A stretch of 64,000 bases of DNA from Candidatus Desulfobacillus denitrificans (GTDB taxonomy: Bacteria > Pseudomonadota > Gammaproteobacteria > Burkholderiales > Rhodocyclaceae), in assembly GCA_017347485.1 (NCBI GenBank), contig AP021857.1, positions 2,833,390 through 2,897,389 on the forward strand, given 5' to 3'. A program made the position numbers and the translations under genes. Positions 42,405-51,268 of the stretch are shown here, piece after piece; position 1 is the stretch's first letter; each line of letters starts with the position of its first letter. The notes under the pieces are model-generated. The model saw only the letters and a list, made by a program, of their open reading frames with translations, was not told the DNA's origin and made no database searches.

Positions 42405-42488
42405 ATTCACCACAGAGGCGCAGAGACACAGAGAACTGCAACATCTCGTCGTTTCTTCGCCTTTTACCTCTGTGTCTCTGTGGTCAAG
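42405..42488. repeat. Dispersed CACAGAG palindrome, copy 3 (between nosL and nosY)
   Basis: The left arm (42407-42434) has CCACAGAG and ACACAGAG units and the right arm (42463-42486) CTCTGTGTCTCTGTGG, forming one imperfect hairpin with a ~28-nt centre. It is the same family as the copies at 14629 and 17242. It occupies the whole nosL-nosY gap. Confidence 0.82.
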
Positions 42489-42505
42489 GGTTTAAGGTTT
42501 TCAAG

Positions 42506-43333
42506 ATGAAAGAACTCTGGCTCACCGCGAAACTGGACATCGCCGAATCGCTGCGCGCACGCTGGTTCGCCATCTACTGCCTGATCTTCGGCGGCCTGGT
42601 GGCGCTGCTCTTCGTCTTCGGCCTCACCGAGTCGCGCGTGCTCGGCTTCATCGGCCTGTCGCGGCTGCTCGTCACCTTCATCCAGCTCACCATGGCGATC
42701 CTGCCGATCTTCGTGCTGATCACCACCGTGCGCTCGGTCGCCGGCGACCGCGAGGCCGGCGTCTTCGAGTACCTGCTGTCGCTGCCGGTGGGGCTGGCGG
42801 CGTGGTTCTGGGGCAAGATCGTCGGCCGCTACCTCGTCATCTTCCTGCCGGTGTTCGCCGCCATGGCCGGCGCGGTGGCCTGGGCGCTCATTCGCGGCAT
42901 CGAGGTGCCGTGGGGCATGTTCGCCTACTACACCGCGCTGCTGGCCACCATGGGCTGGTGCTTCCTCGGCATCGGCATGCTGATCTCCTCGCTGGCGCGC
43001 AGCACCGATGTCGCCCAGGGCATGGCCTTCATGGTCTGGCTGACGCTGCTGCTGTTCCTCGACCTGATCCTGCTCGGCGTCATGATCCAGGAAAGGGTGC
43101 GACCGGAAGTGGCGGTGGGCATCGCGCTGGCCAACCCGCTGCAGGTGTTCCGCACCGCCGCGCTGGCGCTGTTCGACCCGCAGCTGATCGTGCTCGGCCC
43201 CTCGGCCTTCGTCATCCTCGACACCTTCGGCGCGACGGGTTACAAGTTCTTCGCCGTGCTCTACCCGGCGGCGCTCGGCGCGCTGGCGGCCCTCGCCGGC
43301 TATCTGTTCTTCCGCCGCGGCGACCTTCCGTGA
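42506..43333 (+). CDS. nosY: ABC transporter permease NosY
   Basis: 275 residues with six membrane helices; ELWLTAKLDIAESLRARWFAIYCLIFGGL and TTVRSVAGDREAGVFEYLLSLPV are typical NosY strings. It is the permease for NosF. The next gene overlaps its stop (TGATG). Confidence 0.93.
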   Translation: MKELWLTAKLDIAESLRARWFAIYCLIFGGLVALLFVFGLTESRVLGFIGLSRLLVTFIQLTMAILPIFVLITTVRSVAGDREAGVFEYLLSLPVGLAAWFWGKIVGRYLVIFLPVFAAMAGAVAWALIRGIEVPWGMFAYYTALLATMGWCFLGIGMLISSLARSTDVAQGMAFMVWLTLLLFLDLILLGVMIQERVRPEVAVGIALANPLQVFRTAALALFDPQLIVLGPSAFVILDTFGATGYKFFAVLYPAALGALAALAGYLFFRRGDLP

Positions 43334-43851
43334 TGCAGAAGCGGAAATCCTGCATCGGGAAAACCGGGGTTCTGCTGGCGGCGCTGCTCTTCTGGCTGCC
43401 GCTGGCGGTCGCGGCGGCGGACGCCTCCGCCTTGTTCGCCGCCACGCTGCACGACGCCGACGACAAGCCGTTCGCCTTCGCGCAGCTGCGCGGCCAGCCG
43501 CTGATCGTCAACTTCTGGGCGCGCTGGTGCGGGCCCTGCCGCAAGGAGATCCCCGAACTGTCCGCCGCCCACGACAAGCACGCCCGGCAGGGCCTCGTCG
43601 TCGTCGGCATCGCGCTCGACGACAAGGTCGAGGCGGTGCGCGACTTCGCCCGCGCCTACGAGATGCGCTACACCGGGCTGCTCGCCAAGGAAGGCGGCAT
43701 CGCGCTGATGCAGGCCAGCGGCAACCCGAAAGCGGTGGTGCCATTCACCCTCGTCATCGACCGGCGCGGCCAGGTGATCGGCAGTAAACTGGGCGCCATG
43801 AACCGCGACGAAATCGAGGCCGCCGCCAAACGCATGCTGGGAAGCCCATGA
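43333..43851 (+). CDS. TlpA/ResA-like periplasmic thioredoxin in the nos operon
   Basis: 172 residues. A signal/anchor segment (LLAALLFWLPLAVAAADA) is followed by a thioredoxin fold with active site WARWCGPCRKEIPEL. It is coupled to nosY (3-nt overlap) and to the next gene (4-nt overlap). It could reduce cysteines of NosL, CuA or a cytochrome during assembly. It is distinct from CcmG at 16.7 kb. The specific target is unknown. Confidence 0.85.
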   Translation: MQKRKSCIGKTGVLLAALLFWLPLAVAAADASALFAATLHDADDKPFAFAQLRGQPLIVNFWARWCGPCRKEIPELSAAHDKHARQGLVVVGIALDDKVEAVRDFARAYEMRYTGLLAKEGGIALMQASGNPKAVVPFTLVIDRRGQVIGSKLGAMNRDEIEAAAKRMLGSP

Positions 43852-44801
43852 TGCCGCCGCCGCTGGAGCCGACGCTCGCCGCCTACCCCAACCCCTTCCT
43901 GCGCTATTTCGCGGCGACGCGGCCGGCCTTCCTCAGCGTCACCTTCGCCGCCTGCCTGGTCGGGCTGGCGACGGCGGCGTTCGACGGCGTCGTGCTGCGC
44001 CCGGCGGCCGCCTTCTTCACCGTCTTCTTCGCGCTGGTGGCGCACGCCGGCATCAACGTGCTGAACGACTACTACGACGCGCTCAACGGCACGGACGCCG
44101 CCAACACCGAGCGCCTGTTCCCGTTCACCGGCGGCAGCCGCTTCATCCAGAACGGCGTACTCGGCCTGCAGGCGGCGGGCCTCTTCGGCTACGCCCTGCT
44201 CGCCGCGGTGATCCCGGCCGGGCTGTGGCTGGCGTGGACCTCCGCCGGCGGGCTGATCCTCGTCGGACTGGCCGGCCTCTTCGTCGGCTGGGCCTATTCG
44301 GCGCCGCCGCTGAAATTGATGAGTCGCGGCTGGGGCGAGGCGGCGATCGCCTGCGGCTGGCTGATCGTCGTCGTCGGCACCGACTACGTGCAGCGCGGCG
44401 CCTTCTCGGCGCTGCCCTGCGTCGCCGGCCTGCCCTATGCGCTGCATGTCGCCAACGTGCTCTTCATCAACCAGTTCCCCGACTACAAGGCGGATGCCGC
44501 CGCCGGCAAGCGCAACTGGGTGGTGCGCCTGGGGCCGCGGCGCGCGCGCTACGGCTATCCGCTCATCGCCGGCATCGCCCACGGCTGGCTGATCGGCGCG
44601 GTGGCGCTGGGCGCGCTGCCGTGGACCGCGCTCGCCGCGCTCGTTGCGCTGGCGCCGGCGCTCGTCGCCACGCGCGGCCTGCTCGCCCATGCCGCCGAGC
44701 CGCGCCTGCTCGCGCCGGCGATCCGCGCCACCATCGGCGCGGCGATGCTGCACGGCATCCTGCTCGCCGCTGGCCTCGTCGCCACCCATTTCCTGCCCTG
44801 A
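43848..44801 (+). CDS. UbiA-family prenyltransferase (MenA-like) in the nos operon
   Basis: 317 residues with eight or nine membrane helices. The polyprenyl-diphosphate binding motif is NVLNDYYDALNGTD near residues 68-81, then RLFPFTGGSRFIQNG, which is the MenA (dihydroxynaphthoate prenyltransferase) style. The second Asp-rich motif is NQFPDYKADAAAGKR near 205-219. Two tandem ATGs overlap the previous stop. MenA makes demethylmenaquinone; a menaquinone-type quinone could feed NosG/NosH. Other men genes are not in the window, so the product is uncertain. Confidence 0.75.
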   Translation: MMPPPLEPTLAAYPNPFLRYFAATRPAFLSVTFAACLVGLATAAFDGVVLRPAAAFFTVFFALVAHAGINVLNDYYDALNGTDAANTERLFPFTGGSRFIQNGVLGLQAAGLFGYALLAAVIPAGLWLAWTSAGGLILVGLAGLFVGWAYSAPPLKLMSRGWGEAAIACGWLIVVVGTDYVQRGAFSALPCVAGLPYALHVANVLFINQFPDYKADAAAGKRNWVVRLGPRRARYGYPLIAGIAHGWLIGAVALGALPWTALAALVALAPALVATRGLLAHAAEPRLLAPAIRATIGAAMLHGILLAAGLVATHFLP

Positions 44802-44812
44802 GAGAAACACCA

Positions 44813-45097
44813 ATGGCCGTTTATGTCATCGGTCGCATCGTCATCAAGGATCCCGCGAAATGGGCCTCCTACCGCGAACAGGTGCCTGCCACCCTGGCGC
44901 CGTGGGGCGCCGAGGTGATGTTGCGCGGCAGCGCCCTGCCGGCGCTCGGCGGCCAGAGCGATGCGGGCGACGTGGTCGTGGTGCGCTATCCCGACGCGGC
45001 ATCCATGCGCGGTTGGTTCGACTCGCCGGCCTACCAGGCCCTCATTCCGCTGCGCGAGCAGGCGGCGGACGTCGTCCTCACCGCCTACGAGACGTGA
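44813..45097 (+). CDS. DUF1330-family small protein
   Basis: 94 residues, a dimeric ferredoxin-like alpha/beta fold of the DUF1330 type (MAVYVIGRIVIKDPAKWASYREQVPATLAPWGAEVMLRGS ... VVVRYPDAASMRGWFDSPAYQALIPLREQAAD). Function is unknown. It is the last gene of the nos run, 11 nt after the prenyltransferase, and lies convergent with napB. Confidence 0.85.
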   Translation: MAVYVIGRIVIKDPAKWASYREQVPATLAPWGAEVMLRGSALPALGGQSDAGDVVVVRYPDAASMRGWFDSPAYQALIPLREQAADVVLTAYET

Positions 45098-45134
45098 AAA
45101 GGCCGCGGCCCCGCGGGAACGCGAAGTGCCGCGC

Positions 45135-45584
45135 CTACTTCCCGGGCGCGACGTTGCCGACGAAAGTGTTGTCCACCAGCGGCCTGGCGTCCACCTGCGG
45201 CACGTGGCAGGTGTTGCACTGGTAGCGGTCCATCGTCACCGACTTCTTGGCGGCATCGAGGTGGGTGTCGCCCAGCTTCGGCGCGTTCTTCTTCTTGTAG
45301 GCATCAAGGCCGTGGCAGCTCAGGCACTGGTTCTCCTCGACGGTGATCTCGTCGAAGTTGTCGACGGCGTGCGGCACCAGCGGCGGCTGCTCCTTGAAAG
45401 TGCGCGCGATCGGCTTTTGCAGGCCGGGCTTCTTGCCGGCATAGGCCTTCTCGTCGGGCGCCACGTCGACGGCGGCGGTGTCGGCGCCGCGCAGCGTCTG
45501 CACGCCGGCCACCTGCTGGGCGAGGCTCCATCCTGAAAGCGCGGCGAGCGCCGCGGCCAATACAATCGTGACGGACCGTTTCAT
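45135..45584 (-). CDS. napB: Periplasmic nitrate reductase diheme subunit NapB
   Basis: 149 residues, signal peptide (TIVLAAALAALSGWSLA), and two heme motifs CLSCH and CNTCH in the NapB arrangement (DNFDEITVEENQCLSCHGLDAYKKKNAPKLGDTHL; YQCNTCHVPQVDARPLV). It transfers electrons to NapA. It is the last gene of the napDAGHB set on the minus strand. The ATG at 45584 gives the signal peptide; longer frames run into napH. Confidence 0.94.
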   Translation of the reverse strand: MKRSVTIVLAAALAALSGWSLAQQVAGVQTLRGADTAAVDVAPDEKAYAGKKPGLQKPIARTFKEQPPLVPHAVDNFDEITVEENQCLSCHGLDAYKKKNAPKLGDTHLDAAKKSVTMDRYQCNTCHVPQVDARPLVDNTFVGNVAPGK

Positions 45585-45619
45585 GATCGTCTCCCTTCGC
45601 GTCAAATGTTGATCGAATC

Positions 45620-46528
45620 CTACCCCTGCTCGCACGCCGCCGACGCCGCGCTGCGCGCCGGCGGTGTTGTTTTTTCCGCCTTGTTGCCGAAACGCGTGCC
45701 GAAGGCGAATACTTCCTTCGAGCAGACGTCGATGCAGCGTCCGCAGTTGGTGCAGTTGCCGGCGAGGATCACCGGGCCGGCGCCGCCGACGGCCTTCAGC
45801 GCCGGGCGGATCACCTGCGGCTCGGGGCAGACGGCGAAGCAGTCCATGCAGTCGTTGCAGGCGGCGCGGCGCGGCGCCGCCGCCCGCAGCAGGCTGACTT
45901 TTCCGAGCAGGCCGTAGAAGGCGCCCATCGGGCAGAGGCGGCCGCACCAGCCGTCCTGCATGACGAAGAGCTCGAGCAGGAAGATGGCGAGCAGCACCGC
46001 CCAGGCCGAGCCGAGGCCGAAGATGATGCCGCGGTGGAGCATCGACACCGGGTTCACCAGCTCCCAGGCCAGCGTGCCGGTCGTCGCCGCCAGCAGCAGC
46101 GTCAGGGCGAGGATCCAGTAGCGCGTGCGGCGCGAGACGTGGGCGCCGCCCTTGATGCCGAGGCGCTGCCGCAGCCATGCCGCCGCGTCGGTAACCATGT
46201 TCACCGGACAGACCCAGGAACAGAAGACGCGTCCGCCGGCCAGCAGGTAGAAGGCGAGGACGATGGCGGCGCCGACGAAGGCTTTCGCTTCCGGCAGGTG
46301 GCGCGTCAGCAGCGATTGCAGCAGCAGGTACGGGTCGGTCAGCGGCAGGACGTCCAGCGTGTAGCTGTAGCTCAGGTTGCCCTTGACGATCCACACGCCG
46401 GCCAGCGGGCCGAGCAGGAACAGGGCGAGGATGCCGAGCTGCGACAGCCGCCGCGCGAGCAGCCACTTGTGCGCGCGCAGCCAGCCCTTGGCGGCGACGG
46501 CTTCGGCGCCGATGCGCGGCGCCTTCAC
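45620..46528 (-). CDS. napH: Quinol oxidase membrane subunit NapH
   Basis: 302 residues with about four membrane helices, the motifs [11 protein letters not shown] and [13 protein letters not shown], and C-terminal clusters [14 protein letters not shown] and [14 protein letters not shown]. NapH with NapG oxidizes quinol (usually menaquinol or ubiquinol) and feeds NapB/NapA. It overlaps napG by 4 nt. It parallels NosH at 40 kb, so two NapH-like proteins coexist in the window. Confidence 0.94.
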   Translation of the reverse strand: MKAPRIGAEAVAAKGWLRAHKWLLARRLSQLGILALFLLGPLAGVWIVKGNLSYSYTLDVLPLTDPYLLLQSLLTRHLPEAKAFVGAAIVLAFYLLAGGRVFCSWVCPVNMVTDAAAWLRQRLGIKGGAHVSRRTRYWILALTLLLAATTGTLAWELVNPVSMLHRGIIFGLGSAWAVLLAIFLLELFVMQDGWCGRLCPMGAFYGLLGKVSLLRAAAPRRAACNDCMDCFAVCPEPQVIRPALKAVGGAGPVILAGNCTNCGRCIDVCSKEVFAFGTRFGNKAEKTTPPARSAASAACEQG

Positions 46529-47406
46529 AGCTTGCCTCCCTGCAATGCCTTCGGCAGGCCGGGCTGCGCCCCGGGCGCGGCCGGGGGCGGCGCGGCGGGC
46601 GGCGCTTCGCTCGGCATGAGGCCCTTGCCCGATTCGTAGCGCATGCCTTCGGGCAGGTTGTACTGGTGCTGCACGTCAGGCGCGACGAGGCTGCCGCCGG
46701 CCTTCTCCTTCTCGACCCAGCCGAGGCGGTAATGCTTACCCGGCTCGCCCTTGGCGAGCTCCCGCGGGTAGACCTTGATGGCGGCGACCTCCAGCGGGCA
46801 GGCCTTCTCGCACTTGCCGCAGCCGGTGCAGGCGTCCGAATGCACCACCGGGATGAAAAGGGCGTGCTTGCCGGTGCGCGCGTTGAGCTGCTGCTCGAGG
46901 GTGATGGCCTTGTCGATGACCGGGCAGACGCGGTAGCAGATGTCGCAGCGCAGGCCGAGGAAGTTGAGGCAGTTCTCCTGGTCGACCAGCACCGCCAGGC
47001 CCATCCTGGCCTTGTTGATGTCGGTCAGGCCGTGGTCGAGGGCGCCGGTCGGGCAGGCCTTGACGCAGGGAATGTCCTCGCACATCTCGCAGGGCAGCTG
47101 GCGGGCGACGAAATACGGCGTGCCGGTGGCCACCGGCTCCTCCGGCTTGGCCAGGCCGAGGATGTCGTAGGGGCAGTCGCGCACGCACAGGCCGCAGCGG
47201 ATACAGGCGCCGAGGAAGTCGCCCTCCTTCAGCGCGCCGGGCGGGCGGATCGCCAGCGGCGGCAAAGCTTTCGCCTGCTTGGCGTAGAGGCCGATGCCGA
47301 CGCCGAGCAGGCCGACGCCGCAGGCCAGGCGGGCGGAATCGAGCAGGAACTGGCGCCGTGCCGCGGCGACTGACTTTTCCGGCTTGTGCATGTCGGTGCT
47401 GTGCAT
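46525..47406 (-). CDS. napG: Iron-sulfur protein NapG
   Basis: 293 residues. A signal-like segment ([26 protein letters not shown]) with an RR pair suggests Tat export. Four clusters follow: [43 protein letters not shown] and [12 protein letters not shown]. It passes electrons from NapH to periplasmic partners. The C-terminus is rich in Pro/Ala/Gly. The start at 47406 or 47391 is possible. The end of napA is 61 nt upstream. Confidence 0.93.
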   Translation of the reverse strand: MHSTDMHKPEKSVAAARRQFLLDSARLACGVGLLGVGIGLYAKQAKALPPLAIRPPGALKEGDFLGACIRCGLCVRDCPYDILGLAKPEEPVATGTPYFVARQLPCEMCEDIPCVKACPTGALDHGLTDINKARMGLAVLVDQENCLNFLGLRCDICYRVCPVIDKAITLEQQLNARTGKHALFIPVVHSDACTGCGKCEKACPLEVAAIKVYPRELAKGEPGKHYRLGWVEKEKAGGSLVAPDVQHQYNLPEGMRYESGKGLMPSEAPPAAPPPAAPGAQPGLPKALQGGKL

Positions 47407-47467
47407 CCGGCGGGCGGCCCGAGGAGGAGGATGGGCCGCCCGCCGTCGCGCTCCCTGATTGTTCCGG

Positions 47468-50011
47468 TCAGGCCTTGACGATCTTCACCGCGCACTTCTT
47501 GAAGTCCGTCTCCTTCGAGATCGGACACGTGGCGTCGAGCGTCAGCTTGTTTACCAAGCGGTGCTCGTCGAAGAAGGGGATGAAGACCAGCCCCTCGGGC
47601 ACCTTGTTGCGGCCCTTGGTATCGACGCGCAGCTGGATCTCGCCGCGGCGCGTCACCGCCTTGACGATGTCGCCTCGCTTCATGCCGCGCTTCTCGGCGT
47701 CCTTCGGGTGCATCCACACCACGGCGTCGGGGAAGGCGCGATACAGCTCGGGCACGCGGCGCGTCATGGTGCCGGTGTGCCAGTGCTCGAGCACGCGGCC
47801 GGTGCACAGCCACAGGTCGTATTCGGCGTCCGGCGCCTCGGCGGCCGGCTGGTAGGGCAGCGCGATGATGGTGGCCTTGCCGTCGGGCTTGCCGTAGAAC
47901 TTCACGCCCTCGCCCTTCTTCACGTAGGGATCGTAGCCCTCGCGGTAGCGCCACAGCGTCTCCTTGCCGTCGACCACCGGCCAGCGCAGGCCGCGTACCT
48001 TGTGGTAATGGGCGAACTCGCCGAGGTCCTTGCCCTTGCCGAGGCCGAACCTGCGGTATTCCTCGAACAGGCCCATCTGCAGGTAGTAGCCCAGCTCGGC
48101 CGACTCGTCGTTCCGGTAGCCCCTGATGGCGTGGCCGTTCACCTTTTCCAGCTCGGCCAGCGGGAACTGGTTAACCTGGCCGTTGGCGTAGAGCACTTCG
48201 TACAGCGTCTTGCCCTTGTACTCCGGGTTCTTGTCGAGGATCTCCGCCGGCCACACCTCGTCGGTCTTGAAGCGCTTGGAGAACTCGATGTACTGCCACA
48301 GGTCGCTCTTCGCCTCGCCCGGCGCCTTCACCTGCTGGCGCCAGAACTGGCCGCGCCGCTCGGCGTTGCCGAAGGCGCCTTCCTTCTCCATCCACATCGC
48401 CGAGGGCAGGATCAGGTCGGCGGCCAGCGCCGTCACCGTCGGGTAGGCGTCGGAGACGACGATGAAGTTCTCCGGGTTGCGGAAGCCGGGATAGCGCTCC
48501 TGGTTGATGTTCGGCCCGGCCTGCATGTTGTTGGTGGTGGTGGTCCAGTAGAAGTTGAGCTTGCCGTCCTTGAGCATGCGGTCCTGCAGCACGGCGTGGT
48601 AGCCGGGCGTGCCGACGATGACGCCGGCGGGGATCTTCCATATCTCCTCGGCCTTCTTGCGGTGCTCCGGGTTCATCACCACCATGTCGGCCGGCAGGCG
48701 GTGGGCGAAGGTGCCGACCTCGCGCGCCGTGCCGCAGGCGGAGGGCTGGCCGGTGAGCGAGAACGGGCTGTTGCCCGGCTCGGAGATCTTGCCCACCAGC
48801 AGGTGCACGTTGTAGATCATGTTGTTCACCCAGGTGCCGCGGGTGTGCTGGTTGAAGCCCATGGTCCAGTAGGAGGTGACCTTGGTCTTCGGGTCGGCGT
48901 AGGCCTTGGCCAGCGCCTCGAGCTTGTCCTTCGGCACGCCGGAGAGCTGGGAGGTGTAGTCCAGCGTGTAGGTGGAGACGAACTGCTTGAATTCCTCGAA
49001 GCTGCTCGGCTCCATCTTGTTCGGATCGCCCTTCGGCTTGCCGTCGGCGCCGGGGTAGCCGTTGTTGTTGGCGACCTGCTCGAGCGGGTGGTTCGGCCGC
49101 AGCCCGTAGCCGATGTCGGTGACGCCCTTGGCGAAGCCGGCGTGCCTGGCCACGAAGTCCTGGTTCACCGCGTTGCTCTGGATGATGTGGTTGCAGATGT
49201 AGTTGAGGATCGCCAGGTCCGTCTGCGGCTTGAAGATCAGCTCGGCGTCGGCCACCTCGCAGGAGCGGTGCGAGAAGGTGGACAGCACGTGCACCTTGAC
49301 GTGCTTGGCGGAGAGCCGGCGGTTGGTGATGCGCGACCAGAGGATCGGGTGCATCTCCGCCATGTTCGAGCCCCACAGCACGAAGGCATCGGCGTGCTCG
49401 GCGTCGTCGTAGCAGCCCATCGGCTCGTCGGCGCCGAAGCTGCGCATGAAGCCCATCACGGCGGAGGCCATGCAGTGGCGCGCGTTCGGATCGATGTTGT
49501 TGGAGCGCAGTCCCGCCTTGAACAGCTTGTTGGCGGCGTAGCCCTCCCAGATGGTCCACTGGCCGGAGCCGAACATGCCGACGGAAGTCGGGCCCTTCGC
49601 CTTCAGCGCCGCCTTGCACTTCTCTTCCATGATGTCGAAGGCCTGCTTCCAGCTGACCGGCGCGAACTCGCCGTTCTTGTCGTACTTGCCGTTCTTCATG
49701 CGCAGCAGCGGCGTGGTGAGGCGGTCCTTGCCGTACTGGATCTTCGACAGGAAGTAGCCCTTGACGCAGTTCAGGCCCTTGTTCACCGGCGCGTCCGGAT
49801 CGCCCTGGGTGGCGACGATGCGCCCGTCCTTGACGCCGACCAGCACGCCGCAGCCGGTGCCGCAGTAGCGGCACACGCCCTTGTCCCAGCGGATGCCGTC
49901 GGCGCCCTGCTGCGCCAGCGCCTCTTTCGAAACGGGCAGGGCGATGCCCGCCACGCCGGCGGCCGCGGCCGCCGCATTCGCCTTGATGAAGTCACGACGT
50001 GTCAGTCTCAT
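47468..50011 (-). CDS. napA: Periplasmic nitrate reductase catalytic subunit NapA
   Basis: 847 residues. The Tat signal is visible ([24 protein letters not shown]), then the [4Fe-4S] motif [13 protein letters not shown] near 47-59 with C at about 82 (GLNCVKGYF). The molybdenum ligand is Cys180 in [12 protein letters not shown]. It reduces nitrate to nitrite in the periplasm. napD ends 1 nt before it. The gene order D-A-G-H-B lacks napC and napF, which lie at 30-31 kb on the other strand. Confidence 0.97.
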   Translation of the reverse strand: MRLTRRDFIKANAAAAAAGVAGIALPVSKEALAQQGADGIRWDKGVCRYCGTGCGVLVGVKDGRIVATQGDPDAPVNKGLNCVKGYFLSKIQYGKDRLTTPLLRMKNGKYDKNGEFAPVSWKQAFDIMEEKCKAALKAKGPTSVGMFGSGQWTIWEGYAANKLFKAGLRSNNIDPNARHCMASAVMGFMRSFGADEPMGCYDDAEHADAFVLWGSNMAEMHPILWSRITNRRLSAKHVKVHVLSTFSHRSCEVADAELIFKPQTDLAILNYICNHIIQSNAVNQDFVARHAGFAKGVTDIGYGLRPNHPLEQVANNNGYPGADGKPKGDPNKMEPSSFEEFKQFVSTYTLDYTSQLSGVPKDKLEALAKAYADPKTKVTSYWTMGFNQHTRGTWVNNMIYNVHLLVGKISEPGNSPFSLTGQPSACGTAREVGTFAHRLPADMVVMNPEHRKKAEEIWKIPAGVIVGTPGYHAVLQDRMLKDGKLNFYWTTTTNNMQAGPNINQERYPGFRNPENFIVVSDAYPTVTALAADLILPSAMWMEKEGAFGNAERRGQFWRQQVKAPGEAKSDLWQYIEFSKRFKTDEVWPAEILDKNPEYKGKTLYEVLYANGQVNQFPLAELEKVNGHAIRGYRNDESAELGYYLQMGLFEEYRRFGLGKGKDLGEFAHYHKVRGLRWPVVDGKETLWRYREGYDPYVKKGEGVKFYGKPDGKATIIALPYQPAAEAPDAEYDLWLCTGRVLEHWHTGTMTRRVPELYRAFPDAVVWMHPKDAEKRGMKRGDIVKAVTRRGEIQLRVDTKGRNKVPEGLVFIPFFDEHRLVNKLTLDATCPISKETDFKKCAVKIVKA

Positions 50012-50012
50012 A

Positions 50013-50279
50013 TCAGGCCTCCTTGTCAGGATCGGATTCGAATTGGTGGTAAACCATGGCGGCCGACATCACGCCGTCCAGCGCGTTGATGCGCTGGAAG
50101 GTGCCGGCGGTCTCGCCGTCGCTGCCGGTTTCGATGGTGACGACGAGCTTGCCGTCGTCCGAGGCGGCGTGGATCTCCACGCCAGGGATCTGTTCGAGGC
50201 CGCCGCGCACCGACGATAGCCGGGTCGGCTTGGCGTGCACGATGATGCTGGAAATGTTCATGCGGCCGGGTGAATCCAT
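50013..50279 (-). CDS. napD: NapA maturation chaperone NapD
   Basis: 88 residues from the ATG at 50279, or 82 from 50261. The core [42 protein letters not shown] and the end [13 protein letters not shown] are typical NapD. NapD binds the NapA Tat signal and holds it until cofactor insertion. A weak AGGG site favours 50279. A perfect FNR-type box lies 53 nt upstream. It is the first gene of napDAGHB. Confidence 0.9.
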   Translation of the reverse strand: MDSPGRMNISSIIVHAKPTRLSSVRGGLEQIPGVEIHAASDDGKLVVTIETGSDGETAGTFQRINALDGVMSAAMVYHQFESDPDKEA

Positions 50280-50331
50280 TTGCCCTAAGGGAATGGAACG
50301 TAATCCTATGCCTCCGGCAGGGCTTTCTGTA

Positions 50332-50345
50332 TTGATAAATGTCAA
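50332..50345 (-). promoter_or_regulatory. FNR-type site before napDAGHB
   Basis: TTGAT-AAAT-GTCAA is a good palindrome, centred about 59 nt before the napD ATG at 50279. On the minus strand a TAGGAT hexamer at 50303-50308 fits a -10 element. Confidence 0.75.
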
Positions 50346-50725
50346 TTTATGAATCAAATTCTTTCGCCGTACCCCGATCGGCCATCGCCGCATCGCCTGC
50401 GGGCAACCGTGGCTCCTCAAGCCACGCGACGTTTTTTCGCCGACTGTTTTTGTCAACTTTTCCGCCATGATGCGCATCCTGCTTTTGCTGGCGATTCCGC
50501 TGGCGCCCTTCGCACGGGCGACCGACGTGCCCAACATCGCCGTCGCCGTCGATGTGTTCAATCCGCCAAAGTAGGCGGATGGCGCGATCATCGACCGGCT
50601 GATGACGGAAAGCACCTCTAGGCGGGTCGGGATCGCTCAGGAGGGGGCAGGTCAAGTGGGCCAGCATCTGGTTCTGCGGTCCGCCGAAGTTCGGTCAGGC
50701 GCTGCGTGAGGATTTTTGTTGCCCA
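50346..50725 (+). other. Degraded stretch between napD promoter and lgt remnant
   Basis: A 36-codon reading frame at 50467-50574 (MMRILLLLAIPLAPFARA, then TDVPNIAVAVDVFNPPK) looks like a signal peptide plus the start of a secreted protein cut by a TAG; the frame continues sensibly after the stop for about 20 codons. It may be the ruined start of a gene once next to lgt. Nothing else is recognizable here. Confidence 0.35.
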
Positions 50726-51268
50726 CGTCTTCGCGTCGCGCGCCGGGCCGATCTCAACTGGACGGCGAAGGACATCGACGACCTGCTCTTCTACGGCGTG
50801 CTGGCGGCACTGACTTTGTATGCGCGCAAGAAAAAGCTCGCCTGGTTCGCGGTGATGGACTTCATCGCCCCGCTGGTGCCGCCCGGGCTGGGCTTCGGCC
50901 GCCTCGGCAACTTCATCAACGGCGAGTTGCGGGGGCGCGCCGCCGACCCGTCGCCGCCGTGGGCGATGGTGTTCCCGCATGTCGACACCGTCGCGCGCCA
51001 TCCTTCGCAGCTATACCAGGCCTTTCTGGAAGGGATCGTTTTTTTCGCCGTGCCGTGGTGGTTCTCGGCGAAGCCGCGCGCCACCGGCTCGGTGTCGGGA
51101 ATGTTCCTCATCGGTTGCGGCGCGGTGCGCTTCGTCTCCGAATTCTTCCGCGAGCCGGACGCCGGCATCTTCGGCCTCAGCTACACCATCAGCATGGGGC
51201 AGCGGCTGAGCCTGCCAATGATCGCCGCCGGCGTGGCGATGCTGGTCTGGAGTGCAAGGCGCTCTTAA
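50726..51268 (+). pseudogene. lgt: Remnant of lgt (prolipoprotein diacylglyceryl transferase), copy 1
   Basis: The frame reads [22 protein letters not shown], then jumps directly to [20 protein letters not shown]. The normal Lgt segment with the catalytic GGRLGYVLFY and FHGG region is missing (about 45 residues), and the N-terminus is absent. The rest ([25 protein letters not shown] ... [15 protein letters not shown] ... [33 protein letters not shown]) is intact Lgt C-terminus. It cannot be an active enzyme; a working lgt must lie elsewhere because the window encodes lipoproteins. The stop overlaps the stop of the minus-strand ATPase gene. Confidence 0.88.

Noticed and set aside
43848..44801. 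Heme O synthase (CtaB) or UbiA proper
   Set aside because: The NDYYDALNGTD and RLFPFTGGSRFIQNG motifs fit MenA-style enzymes better; no heme A or oxidase genes are near. The assignment remains moderate.
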